NCBI RefSeq assembly: GCF_965219595.1
Contig: NZ_OZ244781.1
Span: 3,038,001 to 3,102,000 of the forward strand
DNA: 64,000 bases
Origin: Poriferisodalis sp022821985
Lineage (GTDB): Bacteria > Actinomycetota > Acidimicrobiia > Acidimicrobiales > Poriferisodalaceae
Reading direction: 5' to 3'
A program made the position numbers and the translations under genes. The notes under the pieces were generated by a model. It saw only the letters and a list, made by a program, of their open reading frames with translations, was not told the origin of the DNA and searched no databases. The stretch's first letter is position 1; each line of letters begins with the position of its first letter. Of the stretch, positions 9,100 through 18,670 are shown piece after piece.

Positions 9100-10265
9100 C
9101 GATCCTCGTGTGCCACTGAGCCAGGAACCGCTGAACTGTGCTGTATCACGAGCTGCGCGACCCGCTGTGCCGAGTCTCGACGACCGAAGGTCGCCTCGGG
9201 GGGACGCTCCGGTCTGAGGGGATGCTGCAATTCCAGCATCTGCTCGAGCTCTGCGAGCATTCGCTGCCCGTCGAACTCGGCGTCGGCAACGACGCGTGCC
9301 GCGCCCGTGGCGGCCAGTTCCTCGGCGTTGCGACGTTGGTGGTCGTTGGTCGCTATCGGCAAAGGAACGAGCACCGCCGGCGTGCCGATGACCGACAGCT
9401 CCGCCACCGTCGATGCCCCGGCTCGGCAGATCGCGACGTCAGCCGCAGCCAGGGCGACAGGCAACTGTTCATCGAACGGCACGGCTCGGTACCAGTCCCG
9501 TACCCGCGAGCCATCGGGTCGCCGTGGCGGTGGCGGCGGACGCTCAGCCCAGTCGCGCTTGCCCACCACGTGATAGATGAACACGCCGTCGCGGTCCTGC
9601 AGTGACGCCAACGCTGTCCAGGTGGCCGTGTTGATCCGGAGCGAGCCCAGCGAACCGCCGAACACCACCACGACGGTTGCATCTGCGGGCCAGCCGAGCT
9701 GGGCGCGGGCCTCACCCGCTCCAAGCGCGGCTTCGACGACAGCCGGGCGCACGGGATTGCCGGTCACGACCTCCCTGTGCAACCCCGTCCCGCGTACGGG
9801 TACCGCCGCGGCGCGTGCGAACCGGCCCAGCAGGCGATTCGTTGCCGATGCAACTGCATTCTGCTCGGCGATCACCAATGGCACGCGCCAGATCACCGCT
9901 CCCACCGTCGCGGGAAGCGCGGCGTAGCCGCCCAGCGACAGCACCGCGGCTGGACGCCGCCGCCTCACGAGAGCGATGCCGCGCACCGTGGCCCATGCCA
10001 AGCTCGCTGCAGCACGCGCGTTCGTCAGGTTCACCCGGCGTGCAGTAAGGCCCCGACCTCCGAGCAAGGTCACACCGAAGCCGGCATCCGGCACGATCTG
10101 TGCATCGATGCCCCGGGCGCTGCCGACGAAATGGATTCCTTCCGCGGGCCAGCCGCGCTCGGTCAGCGCGGATGCCACCGCCAAGCCGGGCATCAGGTGC
10201 CCCGCGGTGCCGCCCCCTGCGATCAGGACGCTGGGGGCGTTCGGGGCGCTGCCGGGTGTGGCCAC
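9075..10265 (-). CDS. murG: UDP-GlcNAc transferase MurG
   Basis: Glycosyltransferase that converts lipid I to lipid II at the inner face of the membrane. Family marks in order are the N-terminal glycine loop VLIAGGGTAGHLMPG, LGGYAALPA, the acceptor-side EQNAV motif, VTGNPVRPAV, GGSLGS and the UDP-GlcNAc site CRAGASTVAEL. At 396 residues it is longer than E. coli MurG, with an extended tail after residue 360. It starts with GTG three bases after the ftsW stop and overlaps murC by 25 bases. Confidence 0.96.
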   Translation of the reverse strand: MATPGSAPNAPSVLIAGGGTAGHLMPGLAVASALTERGWPAEGIHFVGSARGIDAQIVPDAGFGVTLLGGRGLTARRVNLTNARAAASLAWATVRGIALVRRRRPAAVLSLGGYAALPATVGAVIWRVPLVIAEQNAVASATNRLLGRFARAAAVPVRGTGLHREVVTGNPVRPAVVEAALGAGEARAQLGWPADATVVVVFGGSLGSLRINTATWTALASLQDRDGVFIYHVVGKRDWAERPPPPPRRPDGSRVRDWYRAVPFDEQLPVALAAADVAICRAGASTVAELSVIGTPAVLVPLPIATNDHQRRNAEELAATGAARVVADAEFDGQRMLAELEQMLELQHPLRPERPPEATFGRRDSAQRVAQLVIQHSSAVPGSVAHEDRWPRKHTT

Positions 10266-10268
10266 GGC

Positions 10269-11399
10269 TCAACCGGATCGCCGCGTCACATTCAGCAGCA
10301 GACCTGCGGCTGCTGCCGTCACCACCAGTGACGACCCGCCGAAGGACAGGAATGGCAGCGTCACACCGGTCACCGGCAGCAATCCAACCACACCGCCGAC
10401 GTTCACCAGCGTCTGGAGCACGAACCAGATGGCAATGCCGGCTGCGAGCAGGGAACCGAACAGGTCGGGTGCCTTCTGGCTCGTCCGGAGCCCCCCGATG
10501 CCGACGACACCGAGCAGCGTCAGGAGCCCGAGGGCGCCCAGGAGGCCCATCTCCTCTCCGACGATGACAAATATGAAGTCTGTGGGGGCATTGGGCACCC
10601 AGCCCCATTTGGCCTGGCCTGCCCCCAGCCCGGTGCCGCGCAGCCCTCCCTGCGCCAGACCCACCAGGCTCTGGAATGTCTGGTAGCCGCTCTCGGAGCG
10701 TTCTGCGATCGGGTCCAGGAAGCCCGCGAGCCGCGCACGGCGGTACGGCGCCGCATACGCCAGCAACGGCGCCGCCACAGCGACCATGGCCGCGATTTTC
10801 GCTAGATCGCGGCCCGGCAGGCCGGCGACGAAGAGCATGCCGACCCCGATGCCCGCCAGGATGAGAGTGGTTCCCAAGTCAGGCTGCAGCAGTACCAGCG
10901 AGCATCCGGCGGTGAGCAGGAGCATCGCGGGCCGCAGGATCCGGTCGGGCCGCTCGATCTGGTCCTTGCGGGCGTCCAGAAAGGCGGCTAACGCCACGAT
11001 GAGCGCCAGTTTCGCTATCTCCGATGGCTGAACGCTGAACTGGCCGATTTCAATCCAGCGCCGGGCACCGCCGGTGCGTTGGCCCACCGCCAGCACGATG
11101 ACCAACAAGCTCACGCTCGCAGCTGCGAGGGGCAGTGCCATGCGGCGCCAGCGCCGGTAATCGACGCCAAGTGTGACGAGCAGCACGGCAACAGCAATCC
11201 CGACCGACCACAGGTGCCGGGTGAAGTATTGCAATGGACGGTCGGACGAATCGATTCCAGTCGCCGACGTGGCCGACAGCACCAGCACGACACCGGTGAG
11301 CAGCAACAGGAATACCGCAGACAGGAGGACGGCATAGCGCACCGACGGGCCTGAGTGGGCCCGTCCCGGTGAAGTGCGCGGAAGATCCAGCTTGCTCAT
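10269..11399 (-). CDS. ftsW: Peptidoglycan glycosyltransferase FtsW (SEDS family)
   Basis: SEDS protein that polymerises lipid II at the septum together with the class B PBP FtsI. The 376-residue product has about ten hydrophobic segments. SEDS motifs include IEIGQFSVQPSEIAKL, LLQPDLGTTL, the catalytic-loop region NAPTDFIFVIVGEE, and LPFLSFGGSS near the C-terminus. I chose ATG 11399 because it overlaps the murD stop as ATGA. This removes eight residues from the longest possible frame. FtsW rather than RodA is inferred from its place between murD and murG. Confidence 0.95.
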   Translation of the reverse strand: MSKLDLPRTSPGRAHSGPSVRYAVLLSAVFLLLLTGVVLVLSATSATGIDSSDRPLQYFTRHLWSVGIAVAVLLVTLGVDYRRWRRMALPLAAASVSLLVIVLAVGQRTGGARRWIEIGQFSVQPSEIAKLALIVALAAFLDARKDQIERPDRILRPAMLLLTAGCSLVLLQPDLGTTLILAGIGVGMLFVAGLPGRDLAKIAAMVAVAAPLLAYAAPYRRARLAGFLDPIAERSESGYQTFQSLVGLAQGGLRGTGLGAGQAKWGWVPNAPTDFIFVIVGEEMGLLGALGLLTLLGVVGIGGLRTSQKAPDLFGSLLAAGIAIWFVLQTLVNVGGVVGLLPVTGVTLPFLSFGGSSLVVTAAAAGLLLNVTRRSG

Positions 11400-12799
11400 T
11401 GCTTGTCTCCCGTCGGAGCGCATGGGTGCATGCGCTCGGCGAGGTCCGCCACGGCCGTGCTGAAGTGCTCACCCCGCTGGCCATAGCTCGAGTACCAGTC
11501 GAACGAAGCGCATCCGGGCGACAGCACCACGTCGCGGTCGGGTTGCGCCATCCGGTGGGCAGCCTCCACAGCCTCGGGCATCGACTCGGCGCGGACGAGT
11601 TCGATGTGGCCGCATGCAGGCCGGCTGAAGCAGTCGGCAACCTCGCCAGCGGCCTCACCGATCGCCACCACGCCGCGAACGTGTGCGGCAACGGCGGCAA
11701 GCTCCCCGAGATCGACGCCCTTGTTCCGGCCGCCCGCGATCAGCACCGCATCGGAGAAGCCGCGCAGCGCCGCCACCGTCGCGTGCGGTGCTGTGGCCTT
11801 GCTGTCATCGTAGAAGCTCACCTCTCCGATGCGCCCTGCGAATGCGAGCCGGTGAGGCAGGCCATCGAATGACCTCAACTCCGTCGCCACCGCCTCGGCG
11901 GATGCACCCATCTCCAGCGCAACAGCCGTTGCTGCCGCGGCATTCGACAAGTCATGGGGACGCCGTCGGGGCAAGTCCGCCGCCGTCACGATGCTGTCTC
12001 CATGCGCGACCAAGACACCGCGCTCGTAGTGCACATCGCACGGTGCCTCAAGTTGCTGGGGCGTCGCGAACGTCACACGCCGTGAACTGATCCCGGACGT
12101 CCACGGCTCAACATCGGCGTCGCCGAAGGGCACCACTGCGACGTCGTCGGGACCCTGCGCCGCCCAGATCCGGGCTTTGGACGCGGCGTAATCGCGCAGG
12201 TCAGGATGCCAGTCGAGATGATCGGGGGCCAGATTCAGCCATGCAGCGACAGCGGGAGCGAATCTGCGCGCTCGGTGCAGCCTGAAGGACGATGCCTCCA
12301 CCACAAACGTGGAGACCTCACGGTCAATGGCGTCCACCAGGGCGATATCTGTATTGCCGGCACCGACAGCGGAGATTCCACTCCGGTTCAGCATTCGTTC
12401 TGTGAGCACCGTGACCGTCGTCTTGCCATTGGTGCCCGTAATCGCTGCGAGGGGTCGACTGTCCCACTGCGCAGCCAGATCCAGCTCGCTCAGCACCGGC
12501 ACCCCGGCCGCATCGGCCAGCGTGTAGCTGAGGTGTCGCGGCGGCACCCCCGGAGCGGGCACCACGGCCGCGGCGCCCGAGACCAGGTTCTCGAGCAGGG
12601 TCGCATCGGTGGAGTCGTGGATCTCGCCGAATGCAGCATCTGCCTCGGTTCCCCGGGCCGCCGCCTCGCCTGGTCGGTCGTCCGCCGCGATCACCTCATG
12701 ACCGCGCGCCGCGAGCGCAGAGACGACCGCTCGTCCGGTCACTCCCATGCCCACCACGACGACCGGCCCGTCTGCGGGCGTCAAGTCGGAGGCGCTCAC
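11396..12799 (-). CDS. murD: UDP-N-acetylmuramoyl-L-alanine--D-glutamate ligase MurD
   Basis: Mur ligase adding D-Glu to UDP-MurNAc-L-Ala. The 467-residue protein begins with a Rossmann domain (VVVVGMGVTGRAVV), then the P-loop ITGTNGKTTVTVL, the central NLAPDHLDWH segment, and the C-terminal domain with SKATAPHATVAAL and GGRNKG, both characteristic of MurD. The frame is open far upstream. The true start is the GTG at 12799, which overlaps the mraY stop as GTGA and places the Rossmann domain at the usual distance from the N-terminus. Confidence 0.96.
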   Translation of the reverse strand: MSASDLTPADGPVVVVGMGVTGRAVVSALAARGHEVIAADDRPGEAAARGTEADAAFGEIHDSTDATLLENLVSGAAAVVPAPGVPPRHLSYTLADAAGVPVLSELDLAAQWDSRPLAAITGTNGKTTVTVLTERMLNRSGISAVGAGNTDIALVDAIDREVSTFVVEASSFRLHRARRFAPAVAAWLNLAPDHLDWHPDLRDYAASKARIWAAQGPDDVAVVPFGDADVEPWTSGISSRRVTFATPQQLEAPCDVHYERGVLVAHGDSIVTAADLPRRRPHDLSNAAAATAVALEMGASAEAVATELRSFDGLPHRLAFAGRIGEVSFYDDSKATAPHATVAALRGFSDAVLIAGGRNKGVDLGELAAVAAHVRGVVAIGEAAGEVADCFSRPACGHIELVRAESMPEAVEAAHRMAQPDRDVVLSPGCASFDWYSSYGQRGEHFSTAVADLAERMHPCAPTGDKQ

Positions 12800-13848
12800 A
12801 ACGAACCTGCCGGGATTTCGACGAGGTCCAGGCTCAGAAAGTCTGCGTAGTACATGCCCAATGCCAGCGCGACGAGCAGGCTGTTCACCACCCAGAGACG
12901 GATGAGCACGGTGGTTTCCGGCCAACCGCCCAGCTCGAGGTGGTGGTGCATCGGCGCCATCCGGAACAAGCGGCGGCCGAAGAGCCGGAATGAACCCACC
13001 TGGATGATCACCGATGCGGTCTCGATGACGTAGAGGCCACCGATCACGGGGAGCAGGAGATCGACGTGCAACAGCATTGCGAGGCCCGCCATCGCAGTGC
13101 CGATGGCCAGCGAACCGGTATCGCCCATGAAGATCCGTGCCGGGGGCGCGTTCCACCAGAGGAATCCTGCACAGGCACCGGCCATGGCGGCGGCGACAAT
13201 GGCGAGGTCCAGCGGGTGCTTGACGTCGTAGGAGATGGGATGACGGAATGCCCAGTACCCGACAACCACGAATGCCGCGAACGCCACTGCGGCAGCTCCG
13301 GCGGCGAGGCCGTCCAGGCCGTCTGTCAAGTTCACCGCGTTTGACGTACCGAGGACGATGATGACCGCCCACAGAACCCACACTGCGGCGGGAACCCGCA
13401 GCGCGTTGCCGTCCAGCCGTGTGAAGGCCACAGCGGTATCGAGGTTGACCCACCACGCCGATGCGACGGCGAAGCCGATGCCTACCGCGATCAGCCCGAT
13501 CAGCTTGGCCCGCTTGTTCAATCCCAGATTGCGCTCGCGGCTCACCTTGATCCAGTCGTCGGCCAAGCCCACGAGGCCTGCGGCGCAGACGGCTGCCAGC
13601 AGCACGATGCCCGACCGCGTGATCACGGTCTCCGCCCGCAGATGGCTGACGACATACCCCACGACTGCCGCCACAACGACTGCGACACCACCCATCGTCG
13701 GCGTGCCCGCCTTGGTGATATGGCCACGGGGGCCATCGAGGCGGATGGGCTGGCCCACCCCGCGGGACTGCAGCCAGGGAATGAGGTAGCGAGTTCCTAC
13801 GAGCGACACGAACATGGCAGAGCTGGCAGCGATCAGGAGCGCAATCAT
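12796..13848 (-). CDS. mraY: Phospho-N-acetylmuramoyl-pentapeptide transferase MraY
   Basis: Integral membrane enzyme that attaches phospho-MurNAc-pentapeptide to undecaprenyl phosphate to make lipid I. About ten hydrophobic segments are visible across 350 residues. Conserved polar loops include GTPTMGG near residue 50, the catalytic LADDWIKV loop, NAVNLTDGLDGLA, FMGDTGSLA and the HHHLELGGWPE histidine cluster. It starts by an ATGA overlap with the murE stop, so no murF or other gene fits between them. Confidence 0.97.
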   Translation of the reverse strand: MIALLIAASSAMFVSLVGTRYLIPWLQSRGVGQPIRLDGPRGHITKAGTPTMGGVAVVVAAVVGYVVSHLRAETVITRSGIVLLAAVCAAGLVGLADDWIKVSRERNLGLNKRAKLIGLIAVGIGFAVASAWWVNLDTAVAFTRLDGNALRVPAAVWVLWAVIIVLGTSNAVNLTDGLDGLAAGAAAVAFAAFVVVGYWAFRHPISYDVKHPLDLAIVAAAMAGACAGFLWWNAPPARIFMGDTGSLAIGTAMAGLAMLLHVDLLLPVIGGLYVIETASVIIQVGSFRLFGRRLFRMAPMHHHLELGGWPETTVLIRLWVVNSLLVALALGMYYADFLSLDLVEIPAGSL

Positions 13849-15335
13849 CGCTGTGCGCTCCCGCGCCGCCTCAGGTGTTCGGCAGCGACATCTGCGTCAT
13901 CGAACGGTACGGAATGCCCTGCGCTCACCTGCGCGGTCTCGTGGCCCTTTCCGGCGACCACGATGACATCGCCGGCCTGAGCCTTCCTGACGGCGTACGA
14001 GATGGCGCTCGACCTGTCCAATTCGATGTGCAAGCCGTCCTTCGCATCATGCCGGCCGGCCGCGCCTGCGGCGATGTCGGCTGCGATCCGAGCAGGATCC
14101 TCGCTGCGAGGGTTGTCGGACGTCAGGACGAGCACATCGGCGTGGCGGTCCGCGGCAGCGCCCATGAGCGCCCGCTTCGACTGGTCCCTGTCGCCGCCCG
14201 CGCCGAACACCGCCCACAGGCGGCCGCCAGCGGCACCCAGCTCACGCGCGCTGGTCAATGCGGCAGCGAGTGCGTCCGGCTTGTGGGCGTAGTCGACCAA
14301 GACCGTGATGTCATCATCCGCGCCACTGACGGGCCACAGACGCCCCCGCACCGGGGGCACGGCAGCGACCGCTCCGGCAATCGCGTCATCATCGAAACCG
14401 AGGGCGCTGGCCGTTGCTGCTGCGGCCGCCACGTTCGCGACATTGAACCGGCCCAGCAGGCCGCAGTGCACGGATCGGCCGCGCCATCGGCCGCTGATTC
14501 CCGCTGTGTCCACCACGATTCGGTCGATATCGGAAGGCTGCCACTCGACGACTTCGGCGGTTGTGCCAGCGGCCATCGATGCCAGGCGGCGACCCCACGA
14601 ATCGGCAACGTTCAGCACCGCTATCTCGCTGCGACCGTCGAAGAGGCGCGCCTTGGCGTCGAAGTAGTCCTCCATCGTCGCGTGGAAGTCGAGATGCTCG
14701 TGGCCGAGATTGGTGAACACACCCGCAGCGAAGCTGGCGCCATCGACCCTGCCCTGGGCGAGCGCATGAGATGACACCTCGAGCACGACCATCCCGGCTC
14801 CCGCATCAGCGGCCCGGCTGAGACGTCGGCACAGGTCCGGTGCCTCGGGCGTGGTGTGCGTTCCGTCCAGCGTGCCCATGACCTCACAAGTGGTACCGCA
14901 TGCGCTCGCAATGGCGGCGATTGCGTGCGTGACCGTCGTCTTGCCCGCTGTCCCGGTGACGCCCACAACCGGGCAGCGGTGCCATGGCTGCCCCCACACC
15001 GCAGCTGACGCCAGCCCGAGTACCGCTCGCACGTCGGGCACGACGATCTGGGGCACGTCGACATCGAGGACCTGCGACACCAGCAACGCCGCAGCACCTG
15101 CATCCAACGCCTCAGCGGCGAAGCGATGACCGTCGTGGCGCTGCCCTACGACGCAGCCGAACAGCGCACCGGGCGTGACTGAGCGGCTGTCGTGTGTGAT
15201 GCCGCGCACGAGTACCGCCAGTGCCGCCGCCTCGTCGCTGCGCTGGCGTGGAGGCAGCACACAGGTACCGCCGACCGCCGCAGCCAATTCCTCCAGCGGT
15301 ATCGGCTCTGCCGGCGCGCTGCGCTGCTCAGGCAT
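13845..15335 (-). CDS. murE: UDP-MurNAc-tripeptide synthetase MurE (meso-diaminopimelate type)
   Basis: Mur ligase that adds the third stem-peptide residue. The 496-residue product has the P-loop VTGTAGKTTVT, the central NLGHEHLDFH segment, and a C-terminal domain with VDYAHKPDAL and TSDNPRSEDP. The DNPR sequence is the known signature for meso-diaminopimelate specificity, so the peptidoglycan is predicted to be of the DAP type. ATG 15335 lies inside the end of ftsI (8-base overlap). The conserved MurE N-terminal domain begins shortly after it, although the frame stays open upstream. Confidence 0.95.
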   Translation of the reverse strand: MPEQRSAPAEPIPLEELAAAVGGTCVLPPRQRSDEAAALAVLVRGITHDSRSVTPGALFGCVVGQRHDGHRFAAEALDAGAAALLVSQVLDVDVPQIVVPDVRAVLGLASAAVWGQPWHRCPVVGVTGTAGKTTVTHAIAAIASACGTTCEVMGTLDGTHTTPEAPDLCRRLSRAADAGAGMVVLEVSSHALAQGRVDGASFAAGVFTNLGHEHLDFHATMEDYFDAKARLFDGRSEIAVLNVADSWGRRLASMAAGTTAEVVEWQPSDIDRIVVDTAGISGRWRGRSVHCGLLGRFNVANVAAAAATASALGFDDDAIAGAVAAVPPVRGRLWPVSGADDDITVLVDYAHKPDALAAALTSARELGAAGGRLWAVFGAGGDRDQSKRALMGAAADRHADVLVLTSDNPRSEDPARIAADIAAGAAGRHDAKDGLHIELDRSSAISYAVRKAQAGDVIVVAGKGHETAQVSAGHSVPFDDADVAAEHLRRRGSAQR

Positions 15336-17244
15336 CGGGCGACACCTGAAGCATGCGCAAGGCATATTCGGCGACTTCCGCGAAGACTGGCGCGGCCACG
15401 ATGGCGGCCCGGTATTCGTCCGGCTCGTCGAGTACGACGACGACGGTGAGCTCGGGACGATCAGCAGGGAGGAACCCTGCGAAGGAACTGGTGTACGCCT
15501 CGGCGGAGTAGCCGCCATCAGGGCTGGGCTTTTGCGCTGTGCCAGTCTTGCCGGCCACCTGGTAGCCGTCGATGGCGGCTCGCTTGCCGGTTCCCGAGCG
15601 GACGACTTCGGCCAGGATGGCCTGCATCTGCTGCGCGGTCTGCTCGGACAGGACCCGGCGTGTCGGGACTCGATCAGCCGGTCGCAGTGCACCGTTGCTG
15701 CCCACGCTGCCCAGCACGAGGCGCGGCGTGACGTACACACCGTCGTTGGCGATGGCGTTGTACGCAGCGGCGAGCTGTATCGCAGTGATCGCGATGCCTT
15801 GGCCGAACGCGATCGTGGCAAGGTCGGTGCCGCGCCACTGGTTCGCTGCACGCAAGATGCCACGGCTCTCGCCGGGCAGCGCCGGAGCCTCGTCGGCACC
15901 AGTCAGGCGGCCGAAGCCGAATGATCGCAGCGAACGCTGCATTTCGGAAGCGCCGATCCGCTCCGCAAGCCTGATCGTGCCGATGTTCGACGAATGAACG
16001 AGGATCTCCGAGGTCGTCATCTGGTCGCTGGGCTTGGAGTAGGGCTCGATGAACTCCTTGTCAGCGAACGTGTACCTCGCCGGTGTCGAGTGCAACTCGA
16101 CCGGCGTGGTGAGCCCTGCTTCCAGCGCTGTGGCGATGGTGAAGCTCTTCGCGACCGATCCGGGCTCGAAGGCATCGGTGTACGCGGGGTTGTAGGCCAC
16201 TGGCCTGACCTCGCCGGTCTCGGGGTCGCGGGCGACCGCCGCCAGCGCCAGCACGTCGCCGGTATCGGTCTGCATCACCACCACCATGCCGCCCTCGGCG
16301 CTGGTCGCACGGACCGCTTCGCTGACGGACCGCTCCGCCACCCATTGCATCTGGGTATGCAGCGTGAGCACCACATCGTCGCCATGGCTGACGGGCTCGA
16401 ACAGCTCGGTTCCTCTCGGCAGCGGCATGCCGCTCTGGGCGATCCGGGCGACCTCACGTCCATCGGTGCCGTCGAGCACTTCGGTGAATTGCTTCTCGGC
16501 GCCCCCCAGCGGGTTCTGATCGATGTCGGTGGCGCCGAGCAACCCGCGGGCGAAATCCTCGCCGTTGGGCCGCAGTCTCGACGACTCCCCGCGTACGCCG
16601 ACACCGGCAAGCTGCAGCTCCTGCACCGCCAGCCCGTCTTCGGGGCTCACTTGGCGCGCCACGTACACGAAATGCCGGTCGCTCGCCAGCCGTTCCGCGA
16701 TGACGTCGGCATCGACATCCAGCACCGACGCCAATATGGCAGCCGTCTGGTACGGATCGGTCACCAGACGGGGGTCGGCCCAGATCGTGGGCAGGTTGTC
16801 CGACACCGCGAGCAGGTTCAGGTTCCGGTCGAGGATCGCCCCGCGCACCGATTCGAGCTCCCACTGTGCCGTGCCCTGACGTTCGCCCAAGGCGGCGTAG
16901 GTCTCGCGGTCGAGCACCTGCACTTGCACCAGGCGAGCACCCAGGACGGCCAGCGCCACCGTGCTCGCAATGATCAGCAGCAGCGCCCGCCGGCGCGGCG
17001 GCCCGGCGCGAGCCGTGCGCTGGCGCGGTCGTCGGTCGGACTGCTCTGCAGCAGGCTTCGACCTCGGTCCTCCAGGCGTTGTCTTCGGTCCTGACGAGGG
17101 GTGCCACCGGCGCGGGGTCGCCGCATCAGAGCGTCGGGTTGCCGTTCGTGGCGTCGGCGATCGCAGCCCCGGCGGGGCACCCATCGACGGGTGCCATGGC
17201 GCCGGAGCTGTATGGCGCTCGGAGTGCTCAAGAACGTCGGTCAT
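15328..17244 (-). CDS. ftsI: Septal class B penicillin-binding protein FtsI/PBP3
   Basis: Transpeptidase that cross-links septal peptidoglycan with FtsW. The 638 residues comprise a long disordered basic cytoplasmic tail (about 1-85), one membrane span (about 87-106), a PBP dimer domain with the RGAILDRN motif at about 134, and a transpeptidase domain. The active-site motifs are SVAK with nucleophile Ser363, SSN at 418-420 and KTGT at 566-569. No C-terminal PASTA domains follow. The start overlaps the ftsL end by 17 bases. Confidence 0.96.
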   Translation of the reverse strand: MTDVLEHSERHTAPAPWHPSMGAPPGLRSPTPRTATRRSDAATPRRWHPSSGPKTTPGGPRSKPAAEQSDRRPRQRTARAGPPRRRALLLIIASTVALAVLGARLVQVQVLDRETYAALGERQGTAQWELESVRGAILDRNLNLLAVSDNLPTIWADPRLVTDPYQTAAILASVLDVDADVIAERLASDRHFVYVARQVSPEDGLAVQELQLAGVGVRGESSRLRPNGEDFARGLLGATDIDQNPLGGAEKQFTEVLDGTDGREVARIAQSGMPLPRGTELFEPVSHGDDVVLTLHTQMQWVAERSVSEAVRATSAEGGMVVVMQTDTGDVLALAAVARDPETGEVRPVAYNPAYTDAFEPGSVAKSFTIATALEAGLTTPVELHSTPARYTFADKEFIEPYSKPSDQMTTSEILVHSSNIGTIRLAERIGASEMQRSLRSFGFGRLTGADEAPALPGESRGILRAANQWRGTDLATIAFGQGIAITAIQLAAAYNAIANDGVYVTPRLVLGSVGSNGALRPADRVPTRRVLSEQTAQQMQAILAEVVRSGTGKRAAIDGYQVAGKTGTAQKPSPDGGYSAEAYTSSFAGFLPADRPELTVVVVLDEPDEYRAAIVAAPVFAEVAEYALRMLQVSPDA

Positions 17245-17680
17245 GCGCTGTGGACGCGTCGGTCAGCAGCGTCTTGATCGAGAGCCAGTCTCCGCCTTCA
17301 TGGATGCTTCGCTGCGGCGGGTCGACGGCGGCAATATGCCGCGGCTCGATCCGCACATCGATCGGATCCGTCGCGCTCACCAGGCCGAGCGCCCCCACCC
17401 CCATCAGTTCGATCTCAGCAGGACCATGGAGCGTCTGGAGTTCGTAGCGAAGGTCGATCAAGCGCTCCCGTTCCGCAGCAATCTCCGCTTCCAGCTCTGA
17501 CAGCCGGTACTGGCCCGCAGCCAGCATCGAATGGAACACCGCAAGCCCGGCGAGCACGGTGATCGCAGCAACCGCCAGCAGCGCTGTGACGCCGACGAGA
17601 CGCAGCCCTACGGCGCGCCGCGCCGATACCAATGCCGGCGGTGCATCCGCGACAGTGAAGTGGGCAGTGGCGAGGGCCAT
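17228..17680 (-). CDS. ftsL: FtsL-like septum protein
   Basis: A 150-residue bitopic protein with a short N-terminal tail, one membrane span at about 26-48 and an extracytoplasmic coiled-coil at about 55-85 (leucine and Glu/Arg rich, with YRLSELEAEIAAERERL). The sequence itself is poorly conserved. The call rests on this layout and on its position between rsmH and ftsI, where ftsL lies in almost all dcw clusters. FtsL recruits and activates the FtsQ/FtsB and FtsW/FtsI modules. No separate ftsB gene is seen in the window. Confidence 0.8.
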   Translation of the reverse strand: MALATAHFTVADAPPALVSARRAVGLRLVGVTALLAVAAITVLAGLAVFHSMLAAGQYRLSELEAEIAAERERLIDLRYELQTLHGPAEIELMGVGALGLVSATDPIDVRIEPRHIAAVDPPQRSIHEGGDWLSIKTLLTDASTAHDRRS

Positions 17681-17713
17681 CGGGCGATGTCTCGTTCTCT
17701 GGCGCCGCCGAGA

Positions 17714-18670
17714 TCAGCGACGCGCAGGCTCGAGGCGCTCCGCAGCGCGCATCACGGCACTGGCGGCGCGCGAGTTCCGCTCGATCTCAGCGGCGCTGGG
17801 CCGGGTGACCTTGCGACGCAGCAGGCGAACCGTGGGTGCCGCTCCGCAGATGCACGGCAATGTCGATGGGCATTCGCACACCCCGTCGGCTGCTTCTCGC
17901 AGAATGATCTTCACGATGCTGTCTTCTCCTGAGTGATAGGCGAGCGTTGCGAGGCGCCCACGTGGTTGCAGGCGCGCGAGCGCCGCTCGCATTGCGGGTT
18001 CGATGAGGTTCAGTTCGTCGTTCACTTCGATGCGGATCGCCGCGAACGTGCGCATCGCCGGATGGCGACGGCCGCGCCGCGCTGCGGCCGGCACGGCAGC
18101 CTTGACGACGTCGGCCAGTTGGCCGGTGGTGTGCAGCGGTCTGGCGGCCACAATCGCTGCGGCGATGCGCTGGGCGTAACGCTCGTCTGCGTGGCGCCTC
18201 AACAGATCTCGCAGTTCAACGAGCTCATAGGTATTGACGACATATGCGGCATCGAGATCCGAGCGGGAGTCCATGCGCATGTCCAGCGGGGCGTCGTGGC
18301 GGTGGGAGAAACCGCGCTCACCCGAATCCAGTTGATGGCTGCTGACGCCGAAGTCGAACAGAACACCGGTGAGCGGGACTCCAGCAGCCGCGTCGACCAG
18401 CTCGCCGAGGCGGTCAAACCGCTCGCAGCGCAGCGTGACTCGATCCCCGAAGTCCGCGAGCCGTTCCTGTGCTGCTGCGATTGCCTCGGGATCGCGATCG
18501 ATGCCGAGCAGCTGCCGCTCCGGATGCTGCCGCAGGAGCATCTCGGCGTGACCGCCTCCCCCCAAGGTCGCGTCGACGAATAATCCGCCGGCGACGGGTG
18601 CGAAGACTTCGGCGATCTCGTCAACCATGACGGGTTCGTGGAAGGAACGGGCAGCGGTGGACACGCTCAC
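17714..18670 (-). CDS. rsmH: 16S rRNA (cytosine-1402-N4)-methyltransferase RsmH
   Basis: SAM-dependent methyltransferase that modifies C1402 in the ribosomal P site. Conserved stretches in the 318-residue protein are the N-terminal HEPVMVDEI, the SAM loop DATLGGGGHAE, GIDRDPEAI, LFDFGVSSHQLD, RGFSHRHDAPLDMRMD and, near the end, LAYHSGEDSIVK and VTRPSAAEIERN. The GTG start at 18670 overlaps the mraZ stop as GTGA. The inserted segment with several cysteines (about residues 270-285) is normal for actinobacterial members. Confidence 0.97.
   Translation of the reverse strand: MSVSTAARSFHEPVMVDEIAEVFAPVAGGLFVDATLGGGGHAEMLLRQHPERQLLGIDRDPEAIAAAQERLADFGDRVTLRCERFDRLGELVDAAAGVPLTGVLFDFGVSSHQLDSGERGFSHRHDAPLDMRMDSRSDLDAAYVVNTYELVELRDLLRRHADERYAQRIAAAIVAARPLHTTGQLADVVKAAVPAAARRGRRHPAMRTFAAIRIEVNDELNLIEPAMRAALARLQPRGRLATLAYHSGEDSIVKIILREAADGVCECPSTLPCICGAAPTVRLLRRKVTRPSAAEIERNSRAASAVMRAAERLEPARR

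Noticed and set aside
9138..9605. Plus-strand frames opposite murG with apparent start codons
   Set aside because: They are antisense shadows. murG on the minus strand explains the conservation pattern.
11400..13456. Very long minus-strand frame that would make a 686-residue MurD
   Set aside because: The upstream part overlaps mraY in another frame and is not protein-like. The GTG at 12799 overlaps the mraY stop and gives a normal MurD.
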